The notes below the pieces were generated by a model. It was not told the DNA's origin, did no database searches, and saw only the letters and a list, made by a program, of their open reading frames with translations. A program made the position numbers and the translations under genes. Shown here in pieces: positions 1-11,174 of a DNA stretch of 64,000 nt (its first letter is position 1; each line of letters begins with the position of its first letter). This DNA is from Telmatactis stephensoni (lineage: Eukaryota > Cnidaria > Anthozoa > Actiniaria > Isophelliidae): NCBI GenBank assembly GCA_029948255.1, contig JALIZF010001577.1, positions 62,001 through 126,000 on the forward strand, in the 5' to 3' direction.

Positions 1-51
1 TACAAGACACTTTTTGCAGACAAAACAACTCGAGTGAACAAACTTTCCTAA
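1..51 (+). pseudogene. 3' tail of a fifth DEG/ENaC channel copy (copy 0), cut by window edge
   Basis: The first 51 bases read in frame 1 as the last 16 codons plus a TAA stop of the same terminal exon found in copies 2-4 (post-TM2 tail, with a shared ACTCGAGTGAAC stretch). The following 150 bases also match the 3' flank of the other copies, including the shared GGTAAAAACCC. It is more diverged than copies 2-4: the Trp before Lys-Lys is Tyr, and the C terminus is Lys-Leu-Ser rather than His-Phe-Pro. Whether the full gene is intact cannot be seen. It shows that the array continues to the left. Confidence 0.75.
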
Positions 52-540
52 CCTACCATATACACGTACGGTTTGTACCAACGTTTGTATCTCATAACGC
101 CTGTCACCTTCAACTCAGTCTCCCCGCGGTAAAAACCCAACACAGGAAACCCGGTCATCGGATAATAGGGAGGTTACGAAGTTTCCCCAAAGATACAAGG
201 AGTAGAAGGAGCTAGTAGGAAGTAGTAGGAATTCTCACTTTCATGTATATAAATTATATGTAAAGTGGACACTTTTGTATTACGGACACGTCTTCGCCCC
301 CTATATATATTGAACCTCTATTTTTTACTGTTCTCCTCTTTACTTTAATTTATCAGTTGTTTGTTCTTCTTTTTCTCTTCTTTTTTTTATAAAAGTATAA
401 AATATACTTTACAAATAGGCATGTCCAAAGCATAATGTTGTTTTATCTCAAGTCATTGCTGAGATAATTATCTAAGCCTCACAATACTATTCTATTGTTT
501 TAACCAATCATAGCTAGGGGCGGTGATGGCTAAGTGTTCA

Positions 541-836
541 CCAGGGACACAAGTGAAAAACGTCTGCGCATGCTCGTAGTCACGTCTTCGCGCTTGTGTA
601 AACTTATAGCACGCTTTTACGCTTGCCTTCAACCAAATTAAAGGTTTTTACAAAATGTCAAAACTGAAATTTAAGGTCACTGTTCACTGCATAATAATGT
701 CTTCATTAATGCAATGACATTTTATGTATACACCGAGAACACGAGCATTTCATTTCAAGCTAAAACTCGTTCACTTAAGAAAAAAACGTAATATGCACGC
801 ATGCGCAGACGTTTTTCAGTACTGTCGTCGTGTCCT
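541..836. mobile_element. Foldback MITE-like element
   Basis: Two inverted segments share AAAAACGTCTGCGCATGC, in direct form near 555-574 and inverted near 798-818. They are bracketed by a looser GGACAC match. There is no coding capacity. The exact ends and target duplication are not clear. The stretch 52-540 before it holds only the 3' flank of channel copy 0 and AT-rich sequence. Confidence 0.5.
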
Positions 837-919
837 CGATGCACTCGGTTTCACTGTTGTGCATTTTGTTAGCATGGAGGTTTAGATAATCACTTGTTGT
901 GTATAACTATACTATTTAA

Positions 920-1717
920 GGACGGTGCCCACTATTGTCAGCGCGCACTGCGTTCTGCGCATGGCCCTTCGTAGTAAAAACATTGTAAAAACAAAGCAGT
1001 TTTGCGATATTTGGATAAATAAAACTTACTTGCTTGTAGAAAAAACATTTGACTGTTCCTGTAGTAGAATTAAATTCAGTATTGATGAATAAAACTCGCT
1101 TAAAAACCACTGTTTTGATCACAAGGACTAGATTTGCCTATTGGCCGCCATCTTGGAAATGTCCCATAATGCTTTGTAAAATCTGTCTATACTCTGTATA
1201 GAGGGCTAGGGATTTCATCGTATTTCGTGCGTTTATCGGTAAATAACTTCTTAAATCGCCTGGATACCCCTCTTTTTTCCTTTTGTAAATTATAAACCAA
1301 AGAAAAATCTAGAATTATATAAGCTTTTTATAAATTTATAATTGAAGAATGATAAAAAATATCACATATTATTTTTAGCAATCATAGACTAGAACATCCT
1401 AAAACCGAGTAAATATTTAAAAAAAACATTATTTTCTTTGTTTTCGCGGTTTTATGGTATTGCCCTACCAGAGAATTATGCTTAGAGTGTTTTAGGAAAA
1501 AAAAAGTTTGAAACTTATTTTAAGTATAGAGGATTTTTAATTTTTTTCTTTGGGTCGTCAAAAATGCATTTTCCGCAACATTTGATGACGTATAACTCAT
1601 TAGAATGCGTGGTGACCCCCAATTTTTTTCTTGGATTCTAACAGCCTACAATGGGTTCTTTCACACCCATATAGATTTTAGAGAAAATAATTACTTTCAC
1701 ATTAGTGGGCTCCGTCC
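920..1717. mobile_element. Non-autonomous DNA element flanked by TTAA
   Basis: The termini GGACGGTGCCCACTA and TAGTGGGCTCCGTCC are inverted repeats. They lie directly between two TTAA tetranucleotides (916-919 and 1718-1721). A TTAA duplication is characteristic of piggyBac-type transposition. No transposase is visible inside. The stretch 1722-2156 is AT-rich and I see nothing in it. Confidence 0.65.
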
Positions 1718-2156
1718 TTAATTATATTTTCGTGTTACAACTCTCCAGAGACTATTCAGTTGCCCCTTGTGGTGCTATCATTTTTTCAAGAGTATGCATA
1801 AGTATCTGCTATATCTTGATCGTTTTTGTGCATAAAATAATAATTTTATCTTATTTTGTTAAGCTATGCCACCAAGGAAGCTAGCGACAACGCAAAATGA
1901 AATTAACAATTCTTTAAAAAATTCGAGGTATACAGTATTCATTCAGTAAGATGTTTGATGATCTTGTAATTATATTCAAAAGGCGATTCTATCAGTGGGT
2001 AAATCAACCTCATTCAGATGCAAAAGTTGGCGAGCTCGAATATCAGGGCAGTCGAGGTTTATTTTTTCGTCTTTTTTCGCTTTTCTTTTACCTTTTTCTT
2101 TCGCTTTATCATTTTCTCTTACAGACTATAGAGGCTTTTCACGGTCAAAAGCTTTT

Positions 2157-4180
2157 CAGGTGGCCCGTACCTATTGATTTGTTTGTCAGACATAAATTTT
2201 AATCGCGTCTTTTTACATCAAAACCTTGTCCTATTTCTGAGAAATTTGCAACCATTTGTCTACAAGCCTTGAAATTTGTACCGATAATGATTTTTTTGCG
2301 AATTAGATCAAATAATTCGAGATATCAGCAAATGGCTAAATGAGAAAAATTGATCATAAATACAAAAATCTAAGGTGAATTTTTTTCCTATTTCATTAAT
2401 CCAGTATAAAGGCATAGAGGACTACATACATGTATCGCGCCAATTAAATCCTTAGAAGTTGCGATACAAAATTTACGCAAAATTATGTAATCAAAACTAC
2501 CGCCAAAATCTCAACAAAATTTCAAAAACAGCGAGAACCGTGTCTGCTATAAGAAAGACAAATGCCTATTGTAACTTGTGAACAAAATAATTATGCAGAC
2601 ATGAGAAGCTAAACGCCAATGTTATCCTCAAGCAAACTTGGAGAGTAATTTTTGTGACCACGAGGTGAACGATGCGAATTTGTATTACTTCGACTTCTAA
2701 AAATTCTGTCGAGTTCTTTCGTGAAATTTTCTAGGTATGGGATAGAACAAGATGTTAACATACCTGTTGCCAAGTGTCGTTGTCTTAATTGCTGCACTAG
2801 GTATAATTCAGTAAGCTTCAAAAGTAAGCTACTACATCGAGTCGACGTTTGAGCTGCCCTCATGGTTTGTTAATTTATTCAAAACATACATACATACATA
2901 CATACATGATTGAGACTCCCTCAACAGGGCTTTTCAGCTCAATTTACAAATCCTAACTAAATCATATAAATCAAACATAAATGGATTAAGAATCCCAACT
3001 GGCAAGGAGGCAAACCAGTTGGCTATATTACAAGCATGGCCGAGAAACTGAATTTGAACTAATCGAAATCGGAACAAATTCAGTCTCAGCTAGTGGCCAG
3101 AGCGGGAATCGAACCTGGGACCGCCAGATTGCGAGACCAACGCTCTGACCACTCGGCCATGCTGCCTCCATTAACACCTTACTATCTGTTGCAAAATTCC
3201 ACACGGGATTTAGACTCAGAAGCAATAGGCCCTTTGCAGCATGTTGGAATGCAGCTCAATTTGGAGGGCAAAACAAAAGAATTTCAATGTCCTGTTAGCT
3301 GGAAACCATTGTTTTTGCCCTCCAAAATGCGCTCATTTCGACGTGCTGCAAAGGGCCTATTGGATTCAGAGAACTACTGTCTTTATTCCTAAAAGTCTAG
3401 ATGATCCCGTGCGGAATTTTGCAACAGATAGTAAGGTGTTGTTTTGAATATTAAATTAACAAACCATGAGGGTTTTACCTTGGCAGCTCGAGCGTCGACT
3501 CGATGTAGTTGCTTACTTTTGAAGCTTACTGAATTATACCTAGTGCTTCAAAGACAACGACACTTGGAGTTACTTGGCAACAGGTATGTTAACATCTTGT
3601 TCCATCCCATACCTAGAATATTTCACGAAACAACTCGACAGAATTTGTAGAAGTCGAAGTAATACAAATTCGCAACGTTCACCTCGTGGTCACAAAAATT
3701 ACTCTCCAATTCAAGTTTGCTTGAGGATAACATTGACGTTTAGCTTCTGATGTCTCCATATTTTGTTCACAAGTTACAATAGGTATTTGTCTTTCTTATA
3801 GAAGATATGGTTCTCGCTGTTTTTGAAATTTTGTTAAGATTTTGGCGGTAGTTTTGACTACATAATTTTGCGTCGTAGCAGGCAGCGCAAATTTTGTATC
3901 GCAACTTCTAAGGATTAAATTGGCGCGATACATGTTGTATGTAGTCCTCTATGACTTTCTACTTGATTAACGAAATAGGAAAAAAATTCACCTTAGAATT
4001 TTGGATTTATGACCAATTTTTCTCATAAAGCCATTTTAAAAATCGTCTGATATCTCGAATTATTTGATCTAATTCGCAGAAAAATAATTACCAGTACAAA
4101 TTTCGAGGCAAATGGCTGCGAATTTCTCAGAAATGTAAAAAGACGCGATTGAAAATAAATCAATAGGTACGGGCCACCTT
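2157..4180. mobile_element. Large hAT-like foldback element, interrupted by a SINE
   Basis: Terminal inverted repeats begin CAGGTGGCCCGTACC and end GGTACGGGCCACCTT. They are flanked by an exact 8-bp repeat AAGCTTTT (2149-2156 and 4181-4188), the target length typical of hAT elements. The long arms (about 2157-2870 and 3430-4180) are inverted copies with scattered substitutions. The inner stems 3174-3240 and 3340-3442 continue the same symmetry. A SINE interrupts the left arm near 2880-3170; the right arm shows the uninterrupted sequence. No transposase ORF is present. Confidence 0.7.
2887..3169 (-). mobile_element. tRNA-derived SINE
   Basis: Read on the minus strand, the 5' end is a tRNA-like head. 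It has a good A box (TGGCCGAGTGG) and a perfect B box (GGTTCGATTCC) at Pol III spacing, with an acceptor-like start GGAGGCAGCATGG. The body continues about 200 bp and ends in a TGTA microsatellite tail, seen as repeated ACAT on the plus strand. The long body and the tail show a SINE rather than a functional tRNA gene. It was inserted into the left arm of the foldback element at 2157-4180. Confidence 0.8.
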
Positions 4181-4439
4181 AAGCTTTTAATCTCACTTTA
4201 TCCTTAAAGGAAACATTATTGTAAGCAACTATAAAGTGATTATCAGCTCAAAGAAAGGTTTACCCGTCTTTGATAAGATATGCGCAAAATATTGAAACTG
4301 ACTAATTTTCAAATTCTGATTTTTCCTTATCTTCCCAGCAAACTTGAAATCCTATATTCTGAATGAAGAAAATTGTTAGTTTAATGTGCTCTTTAATATA
4401 ATTTTAGTAAAAAAGATTCAAAGTTTACAAATTTTCATA

Positions 4440-4535
4440 AAACTTTATGACTAATGAGCGCATTAGATCATATATATATGTATTTTGCGCCTTATAAATA
4501 TTAAATTATTATTATTAAATTATTATGACGAAGTA
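4440..4535 (+). mobile_element. LINE 3' tail with ATT repeats
   Basis: A block including GCGCATTAGATCATAT ends in short ATT repeats. It is clearly related to the block at 19,040-19,196, which has the same motif and then a long (ATT)n run. A conserved 3' end followed by a simple-repeat tail is typical of CR1/L2-like LINEs. Only the 3' terminus is present. The stretch 4189-4440 holds nothing I recognise. Confidence 0.45.
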
Positions 4536-4956
4536 ATGGTACGCCATGACGGTAGGCACGAACCTGCCATCCAATATGGTCGCCTAAAAAGTAATCGGCA
4601 TACATTTTTAACAGAAATTTATAGCAATTATTTAATTAACATGAAAATTAGAGAATAACACATTGACGTAAACGATTTTCCTGCTTGAGACCATCAGTTT
4701 TACTGATCAAAGTTATGAATAAAAATACAAAATACGCAAATTAGTTCTAATTTTTCGCATATGTCATCAAATCCACGAAAATAATGTTTCCAGCTGATAT
4801 TCGCTTGAAAGCAGTCAACAAAAAATATTATCTTAAAGGATAAAGTGTTTTCACACTCGAAGCTTTAATTTTTTGGAGAAACATTGAAAATTGCCGTAGT
4901 CACGTGATCGTGCAAAGCCTCTATAGCTGATTTTATTGCCGCCTTAAATAATCGTC

Positions 4957-5160
4957 GCCTTTTTGTAACAAAAGACTAATGGATATTGTTTTTGTTTTTT
5001 TTATTTATTTGTGTTTTGTAAAAACTTTACCAACTTATTACAAATTGAAAGACCACATTCAGTTAGATGACCTAACATCGAGTAAAAATCGATAACACAA
5101 TTAATTTGCATTCTACAAAAAAATACCACTTTGTTGCGTTTTGAATAACTTCTCTTTCAC
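4957..5160 (+). repeat. Array-spacer repeat of about 170 bp, upstream of channel copy 1
   Basis: This is a single diverged unit of the spacer repeat seen upstream of every channel copy. Diagnostic pieces are CGTCGCCTTTTTGTAAC, AAAGACTAATGG and the GTAAAAACTTTACC core, followed by a stretch ending in CACAA..TTGCATT. Compare 14,039-14,300, 25,571-26,700 and 39,355-40,110. Confidence 0.6.
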
Positions 5161-5420
5161 CGGCTGACAACAGCAATAGCAAAATGATTATATTTTTATA
5201 CCGTTAAGGATAGATAACTGTTCAGTGACAAACCAGTATAGTGGATAAGGCAAAAATATGCGTTAATTTATCTGAACGGGTTTTGACTTTATTGAAGCCA
5301 ATTTTTTCACCAATCTAGCAATAATAAACTTAATCACAAATCTGTATTCTAAAACAGCATGATGCATGCAGTTTTTAATATATTGACAACTAGAAAGCTG
5401 GACCCGTTTTTCTTTGTGAT

Positions 5421-6003
5421 TTGTTATCTTTATTTATTCTTGGATTTCAGGTAGCAAATGCTAATATTCCGACATATCAACACTCGCTACCACTATATTC
5501 AATATACTTTACATACAAAGCTCAAGTCATTGTCGAATTTTGTTACCGAAAAACCGGAGAAATCAGAGAAAAAGAAAACCGTAGTAATGCAACACATCAA
5601 ACAAACTCAATTCACAAATGATCTAGCCCATTCCGATCATGCAAACAAATGCCCCGGCACTACTTTAACTGATCGAATACTCTATGAAGCTCGGTAGAAT
5701 GTTCATGTTTTGGAAAAGAGCTTACATTTATTTCAAAAAGCCAAAACGATTAACAGGCTATTTTCGATGAGTTGGCTATGAAAATTTTGAGGATATTCAG
5801 CAATTGAAAAGGCAATGGGTATTCTGCATAAATGAAATGTGCCTTTATTGATCACACCTTGTAACAGCTGAGTCAAACTGAATCTATCCTCAGAAAGTAT
5901 TTATTAGACAATGGGACGTCTAAGTCACTAGTGATGGAGCCTAAGAAATCATTTAGATATTAGTGTATCCAAAGACATAGGCCAGTCAGTAAACTAACTT
6001 CAA
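5421..6003 (+). promoter_or_regulatory. Conserved 5' flank of channel copy 1
   Basis: This stretch is similar to the 500-600 bp immediately before the ATG of copies 2, 3 and 4. All share an ACAACCGGAGAA-like block, a CTCAATTCACAAATGATC block and a final GTATCCAAAG...AACTTCAAATGG. A TTGGATTTCAG that looks like a splice acceptor lies near 5445. The region may contain the promoter and a non-coding 5' exon, but no core promoter element can be assigned from sequence alone. Confidence 0.4.
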
Positions 6004-7395
6004 ATGGAGCTGAACGAGGCCAACGAAAATCGTTCTTTGAACGGCTTTCTCGATAGCACAAGCCTCCACGGTGCTCGTTTTCTAAACGAGAAGAACAAGT
6101 TTAGGAGACTAGTTTGGTTTGTTGTTTTAGTGATAGCTTTTGGATTTTGCACTCATCAAGTTTATGAAGCATTTTCCTTATTCTACGAGAGGCCGTTTTC
6201 CACTGCAATTTCTAAAGAACGAGTAAAAGAGCTGGATTTCCCGGCAGTTACAATCTGTAATCTTAATCCTATAAGCAAAAAGCAGTATGCAAAGGTGGTT
6301 CGAGCGACACAGGGAGGATGCCATATGACTGACAAAGACGTGGAGCATGAGATTCAATTGATTATGGCTATCATGCAGTCTAACAGACCAGAACTCGAGA
6401 ACTCTACTGAGATAAAAAAGCTGAAACAACAACAGAACGAGTCAGACGTTTTTCTCAGGCGAGGCGACTCGATGAGACAATCTATTTCAAACTACTCGCA
6501 CAGAATTGAGGACATGTTAGGACTAGACTGGTTAGAACCATGTGTGTGGAGTGGAGTCAAATGCTCGGCTGAGAATTTCACTTCAATAGTTAGTTTAAAA
6601 CTAGGCCAATGTTTCACGTTCAACTCTGGTAAAGACGGACATCCGCGACTGAAAACCAAGATTCCTGGCGCTACAAGTGGACTGCGTCTTCGTCTGAACC
6701 TAGAAGAGGAAGACCATGTCAGCAGTTCGCACTCTATTATCGCAGGTTTTCAGATTTCTATCGATCATCAAGGCAGTTATCCATCAGTAGAGGAGTCTGG
6801 GATTACTCTGGCACCAGGAACACATACACGTGCTGCTATACGCCAGATAAAGGTAAGAAATAACAACATTTGATTAACTCTAGCCCCGGGACTAGATAGC
6901 TAGAAATGATTCACTCTCAGTACCAGATTAACAAGTCTTGACGAAGGAAAATGGCGTCAAGTATAATGGGCAAATTGCGTGTAATTCGAATTGATTGTAC
7001 CAAATATTTTTGCTAAATATCTAAAAAAATGTAAAAAGAATTTCAAGTGTAAGTTTTCAATCTCACGAAGAGTCAGCAACTTTGCCGTTAATATAGCGGG
7101 ATGTCTGCAATGCCAGGAGGGGATTTAGCTATACTAGTCGTACTACCGGATGTCCGTAATAGCGGGGTACGTGTCTGCAAGAGTTCATCAGTTCATCAGG
7201 AAATATTGGATAGACATCTATTTTCAAAGTATTTGAATATCACTCCAAAACGACAAAACAGTGATTATCAGGGTTTTTTCTAGCCATAAAGAATATACAA
7301 TTTCATTCCGACACAAGATTACGGCATATATAGTTGCTCACCGACTTCAAAGCGGTGACCGATAGTGAGGGAAAATGCTATTCTTTCGATATATT

Positions 7396-7801
7396 AGCCA
7401 CTTTCATACCGTGAAGACTGGATACGAGTCCCTTAAACTTTGATGATGGCAACACAAAACTTATGTAGTCAGAAAGAGCAAATCGAGCTGTATAATCCCG
7501 AGGTTTGATGTTAATCGGATGTACATTGAAAGAGATACAGTAGTTCAAACATGCTAGATTTTACAAAGAAATGTATGGTTGTAGGGACAAATGTCCACAA
7601 ATGTCCCTACAACCATACATTTCTTTGTAAATTCTAGCATTTTTGCACGGCTGTTAGTCATTCAATATTAACCCGATTAACACCAAGCTTAGGGATTTTA
7701 TATAGCTTGATGTGCTGTTTCTGAATATATGAGTTTTGCGTTACCATCATCAAAATTTGAGAGACTCGTACCCAGTCTTCACGGTATGAAAGTGGCTAAT
7801 G
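7396..7801. mobile_element. Foldback MITE in intron 1 of copy 1
   Basis: Inverted ends contain TTAGCCACTTTCATACC and its complement near 7396 and 7800, with arms mirrored towards a centre near 7590. The central hairpin contains ACATTTCTTTGTAAA. There is no coding capacity. The remaining intron 1 sequence (6853-7395 and 7802-8278) holds no recognisable feature. Confidence 0.65.
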
Positions 7802-8428
7802 AGATCTGGAACATCAGAACGTTAAAACTAAAACCAGTAATAAAGCATTTATACTTCTACCTAATTTGTCTATGTTAAGACACATTTCTACCTACTGCTT
7901 TTAGTCACAATTATCCCTTTGTTTACAACTCGACGAAATAAAATTTCTTGACAAAATTTCTTGACAAGACGAGTCAAAAGGAGATAGTGTCGTTAATTCC
8001 CAACGCGTGTAGTACGTCAAGTAGCTAGCGTGCCAAAGGCAAGATAAAGAATTCAACGAATGACTGCAAGATGAAACATAAAGCAACTGACTATACCACA
8101 CACAAACAAACGAATTATTATCCAACCAACAAACAAGGAATTGCGATTTTTAGTTAACTTGAAAATGAGATGTCTCGACCATGGGTGCATGAAGAAGGTA
8201 AACAAAAATCGCCATGGCAACGACCTATGTAAACCTTTTTTCTAATATAATATTACCGCGTTTTGTTTCAATTTTCAGATCAAAAATCTGGCCTATCCTT
8301 ACAAAACTAATTGCAGTTCTCCTGATTTAAACTTCTCCAAAGCCTACAATTCTACATATTCTGTGTATAACTGTATCTATGAGTGTCTCATTCAGTACGT
8401 GGTAAAGGAATGTGGTTGTCAGCTTATA

Positions 8429-9912
8429 CACTGTAAATTTTAAAGAGTAGTTTTTACTCCGAAAATCGAGTAGCAAAACGGTGACAGAATGCCCCCGATT
8501 TCGGAGTTAAAATTACTCCACTGTGGAGGGAGTTAAAATAACTCCATGTGAGGAGTAAAAAAAGTACTCTGCATTTGGAGTAAAATTGACTCTTTCGGGG
8601 TGGTTATTACTCTGCATTTCGAGTAAAATCAACTCAGTACCCATATTATAGGATGATAAGAACTTCTCTCAATTTGTAGTTAAATAGGCCAGGTTTTGTG
8701 ACAAAATTACCCGAAATTTGGAGTCGGGGATTGATCGATTAATATAAATTTCATTTTCAAAAACAACAAAAAGCTTTCTTACACAAAGAAACTGAAATAG
8801 AAAGTCCCCATTCTACAAAAGACTAAAAAAGTCTTTACTTGAATTCCCTTGCGTGAAAAAAAGATAGAAAAGGTCAAGGAAAATTGTCTAATCTAGAACA
8901 ATTTTAGATATCAGAATCAAAAGATCGATAAGCCTGACTTTTTCTGGATTTTTCTCCAACTGATGGAAATAACAATCACGCGAACGCACGCCATCACAAA
9001 CCCAACGGCAAATACTAAACGGAAAACAAATCAATCTTTAAAAATAAAGAAATTTTTATGATGATCATGAATTCCAGGTTGAAATTTTCGTTTTTGTTTC
9101 ATACATTAAGTGTCAAGAAGATAGATGACATTGTTTAGTTTTTATGAAAGCGAAGTTGAGTTAACTCACCAATTCTGCAGTGTCAAAGCCTGATTCAAAA
9201 GAAAACTTTGAATCACAACCTATAAAGAGTCGTTTTTCTTCCTAAAAACAGTTGTAACAAAGAAAAAACACAAAACCTTTAACAAAACATAATTTATTTA
9301 CTATATATTCTACTCTAAAGAGCGAGTTTTTAATTGACAAAGTTGTCCCAGAACACTTAATGTGAAAGCTTACGAAGGGCTTGTCAATACGATAACTTCA
9401 AAGAGCAAAAATCCAACAAAAAAGATCTCAATCGTCTAAAAAATTATACCAAAGCAATCATAGAATTTTTTTGGCAGTCTGAGATATCAGATGAAAGATA
9501 AGAAATTATTAGGAAGTACCTTATAGAGTGATTTTGTTCAACACCTCTGTCCACCATTTTGTTTCTCAAAACTGCTCTATTTTCTAACTTAGCTTTGGCG
9601 CTAGATGAAACGTTGCGTGCTGATTGGTGAAAATTCAATTTCATTGTTTTTCCGGTGTTTTCATTGGCTAAAATCAAAGTAGAGTTATTTTAACTCCCCT
9701 GTTTCCTCCAACTACTCCACTCTAAATGGAGTTGATTTTACTCCACTTTTCACAACTCCAGAACTGGAGTAAAAACAACTCTAGTTCCTGTTCAGAGGAG
9801 TAGATTTTACTCCTTCTTTGGAGTCACTTTTACTCCTTTCAAATTACTCTCCTTGGCAGAGTACTTTTTACTCTACCGTAAGAGTAAAAACAACTCTCTA
9901 AAATTTACAGTG
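8429..9912. mobile_element. 1.48-kb non-autonomous DNA transposon inside exon 2 of copy 1
   Basis: It starts CACTGTAAATTTT and ends AAAATTTACAGTG, with about 30 bp of imperfect terminal inverted repeat. It sits between two TA dinucleotides (8427-8428, 9913-9914). The uninterrupted site is preserved in copies 2-4 as CTTATACACCCAATTT, so the boundaries are exact. Both ends contain clusters of imperfect GGAGTAAAA / TTTTACTCC repeats. The TA duplication suggests a Tc1/mariner-like mobiliser, but no transposase is encoded. Confidence 0.85.
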
Positions 9913-10114
9913 TACACCCAATTTTTCGTAAGTTATAATTATAAATATATAATAAATAATAAACAAACAATTATACAGCGCCATTTCCGGCAGCTCAATG
10001 GCGCTTTCATATACTATAAGGACCGAGTGGAATTGTGATTTGCAGCAGTACGGTGTCAGGCCATTTTTCTGTGTGTCATTTCGCTATTCGCAGCAGTTTC
10101 ATTTCCGTCACAGG

Positions 10115-10173
10115 GCAACCTCGTTCCCGGGCCCTTTTCCCATCGAAGGGAAAAAGGCCTGGGAACGAGGTTG
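10115..10173. mobile_element. Tiny hairpin MITE (about 59 bp) with 9-10 bp target duplication
   Basis: An almost complete palindrome, from CAACCTCGTTCCC to GGGAACGAGGTTG, is flanked by CGTCACAGGG on both sides (10106-10115 and 10174-10183). A 9-10 bp duplication is typical of Mutator-like transposition. It is itself inserted in the end of another inverted-repeat element. Confidence 0.7.
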
Positions 10174-10176
10174 CGT

Positions 10177-10402
10177 CACAGGGAGCACATAGTTACCAGT
10201 AGAAACAGTAACTAAAAAGGTGAAATCTGATAAACTATAACGTAACACAAGAGAGACCAAACCGCTCCTAACGCTAATTCAATTAGCTGAAAACAGAAAA
10301 ACAAATAAAACGTGACACAAGAGAGAGATCAAGTTCATAAGGTATTATTTATCCGTTTATTTTAAAAGATACTGTTTCTACTGGTAGCTGTGGGCTCCCT
10401 GT
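10177..10402. mobile_element. Short inverted-repeat element in intron 2 of copy 1
   Basis: Ends are inverted copies: CACAGGGAGCACATAG...ACCAGTAGAAACAGTA at 10177-10209, mirrored by TACTGTTTCTACTGGT...GGGCTCCCTGTG at 10368-10402. Non-coding. The rest of the intron up to 10,750 shows no feature. Confidence 0.5.
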
Positions 10403-10750
10403 GTTTCGGTATCACGATTTCTCGCTTCAAATACGTTTCACCAGTTTTTCGCTTTTATGGTTTCTTTACGGTTTTTTCCCCCCAATTTTCCACGGTTTTG
10501 GATATTGCGCAGAAAACAGCCTGCAAAATTAAACTGTTTCACCGCCAATCCCAATGCTCTATCTCTAGCAGAAATGTTATGAATAACCGATAGAAACCCA
10601 GATTTGTCGTTTTTCCCCCGTTTAAGCATGGGCCTAGTGCAATTATCAGATACATCATGCACATGTTGCTAGGTAACATGCTTACGAAACATTGAATTTT
10701 ATTTGTTAACAATTTCAGTCAGTTCTCATCTACCTACGTTTTAGTCTTCT

Positions 10751-11174
10751 ATAGATATAGACCGTTATCACGCTAACTTGACATTATAAAATATTCTATT
10801 TATCGAAAAAACGAATTCACTTTCAAATTTATCATACCGATATTAGTAAAATTGCAGAGTTTCGTAAAGATTGCCCTTAAACTGACGAAGTTATGAATTT
10901 TTGAAGCTAGCTAGATATTTTTGTGATTTTTTTTGTAAAGAAATGTATATGTTTAGCATGATAACGAGGCTCGCCGTGCATGTGATGCCCGTCCACTATA
11001 CATTTCTTTGTAAAAATGCCAAGTTTTGAAAATTCATATCTCTGTCAGTTTAAGAGCAATCTCCCCAAATCATTGCAGTTTTACTAACATCAATGTGACA
11101 AATTTGATAGTGAATTCCTTTTCCTGATAAATCAAATAATTCAAAATGTAACGCTTGCGTGATATGCGTCTATC
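10751..11174. mobile_element. Foldback MITE in intron 2 of copy 1
   Basis: Arms are inverted across a centre near 10,960. They share GAATTCACTTTCAAATTT-like and TTTGTAAAGAAATGTAT segments in opposite orientation, with a looser outer pair around TATCACGC. The inner ACATTTCTTTGTAAA motif also forms the centre of the MITE at 7396-7801. Confidence 0.6.

Noticed and set aside
3093..3392. 99-codon plus-strand frame
   Set aside because: It is the antisense of the SINE head plus the inner foldback stem.
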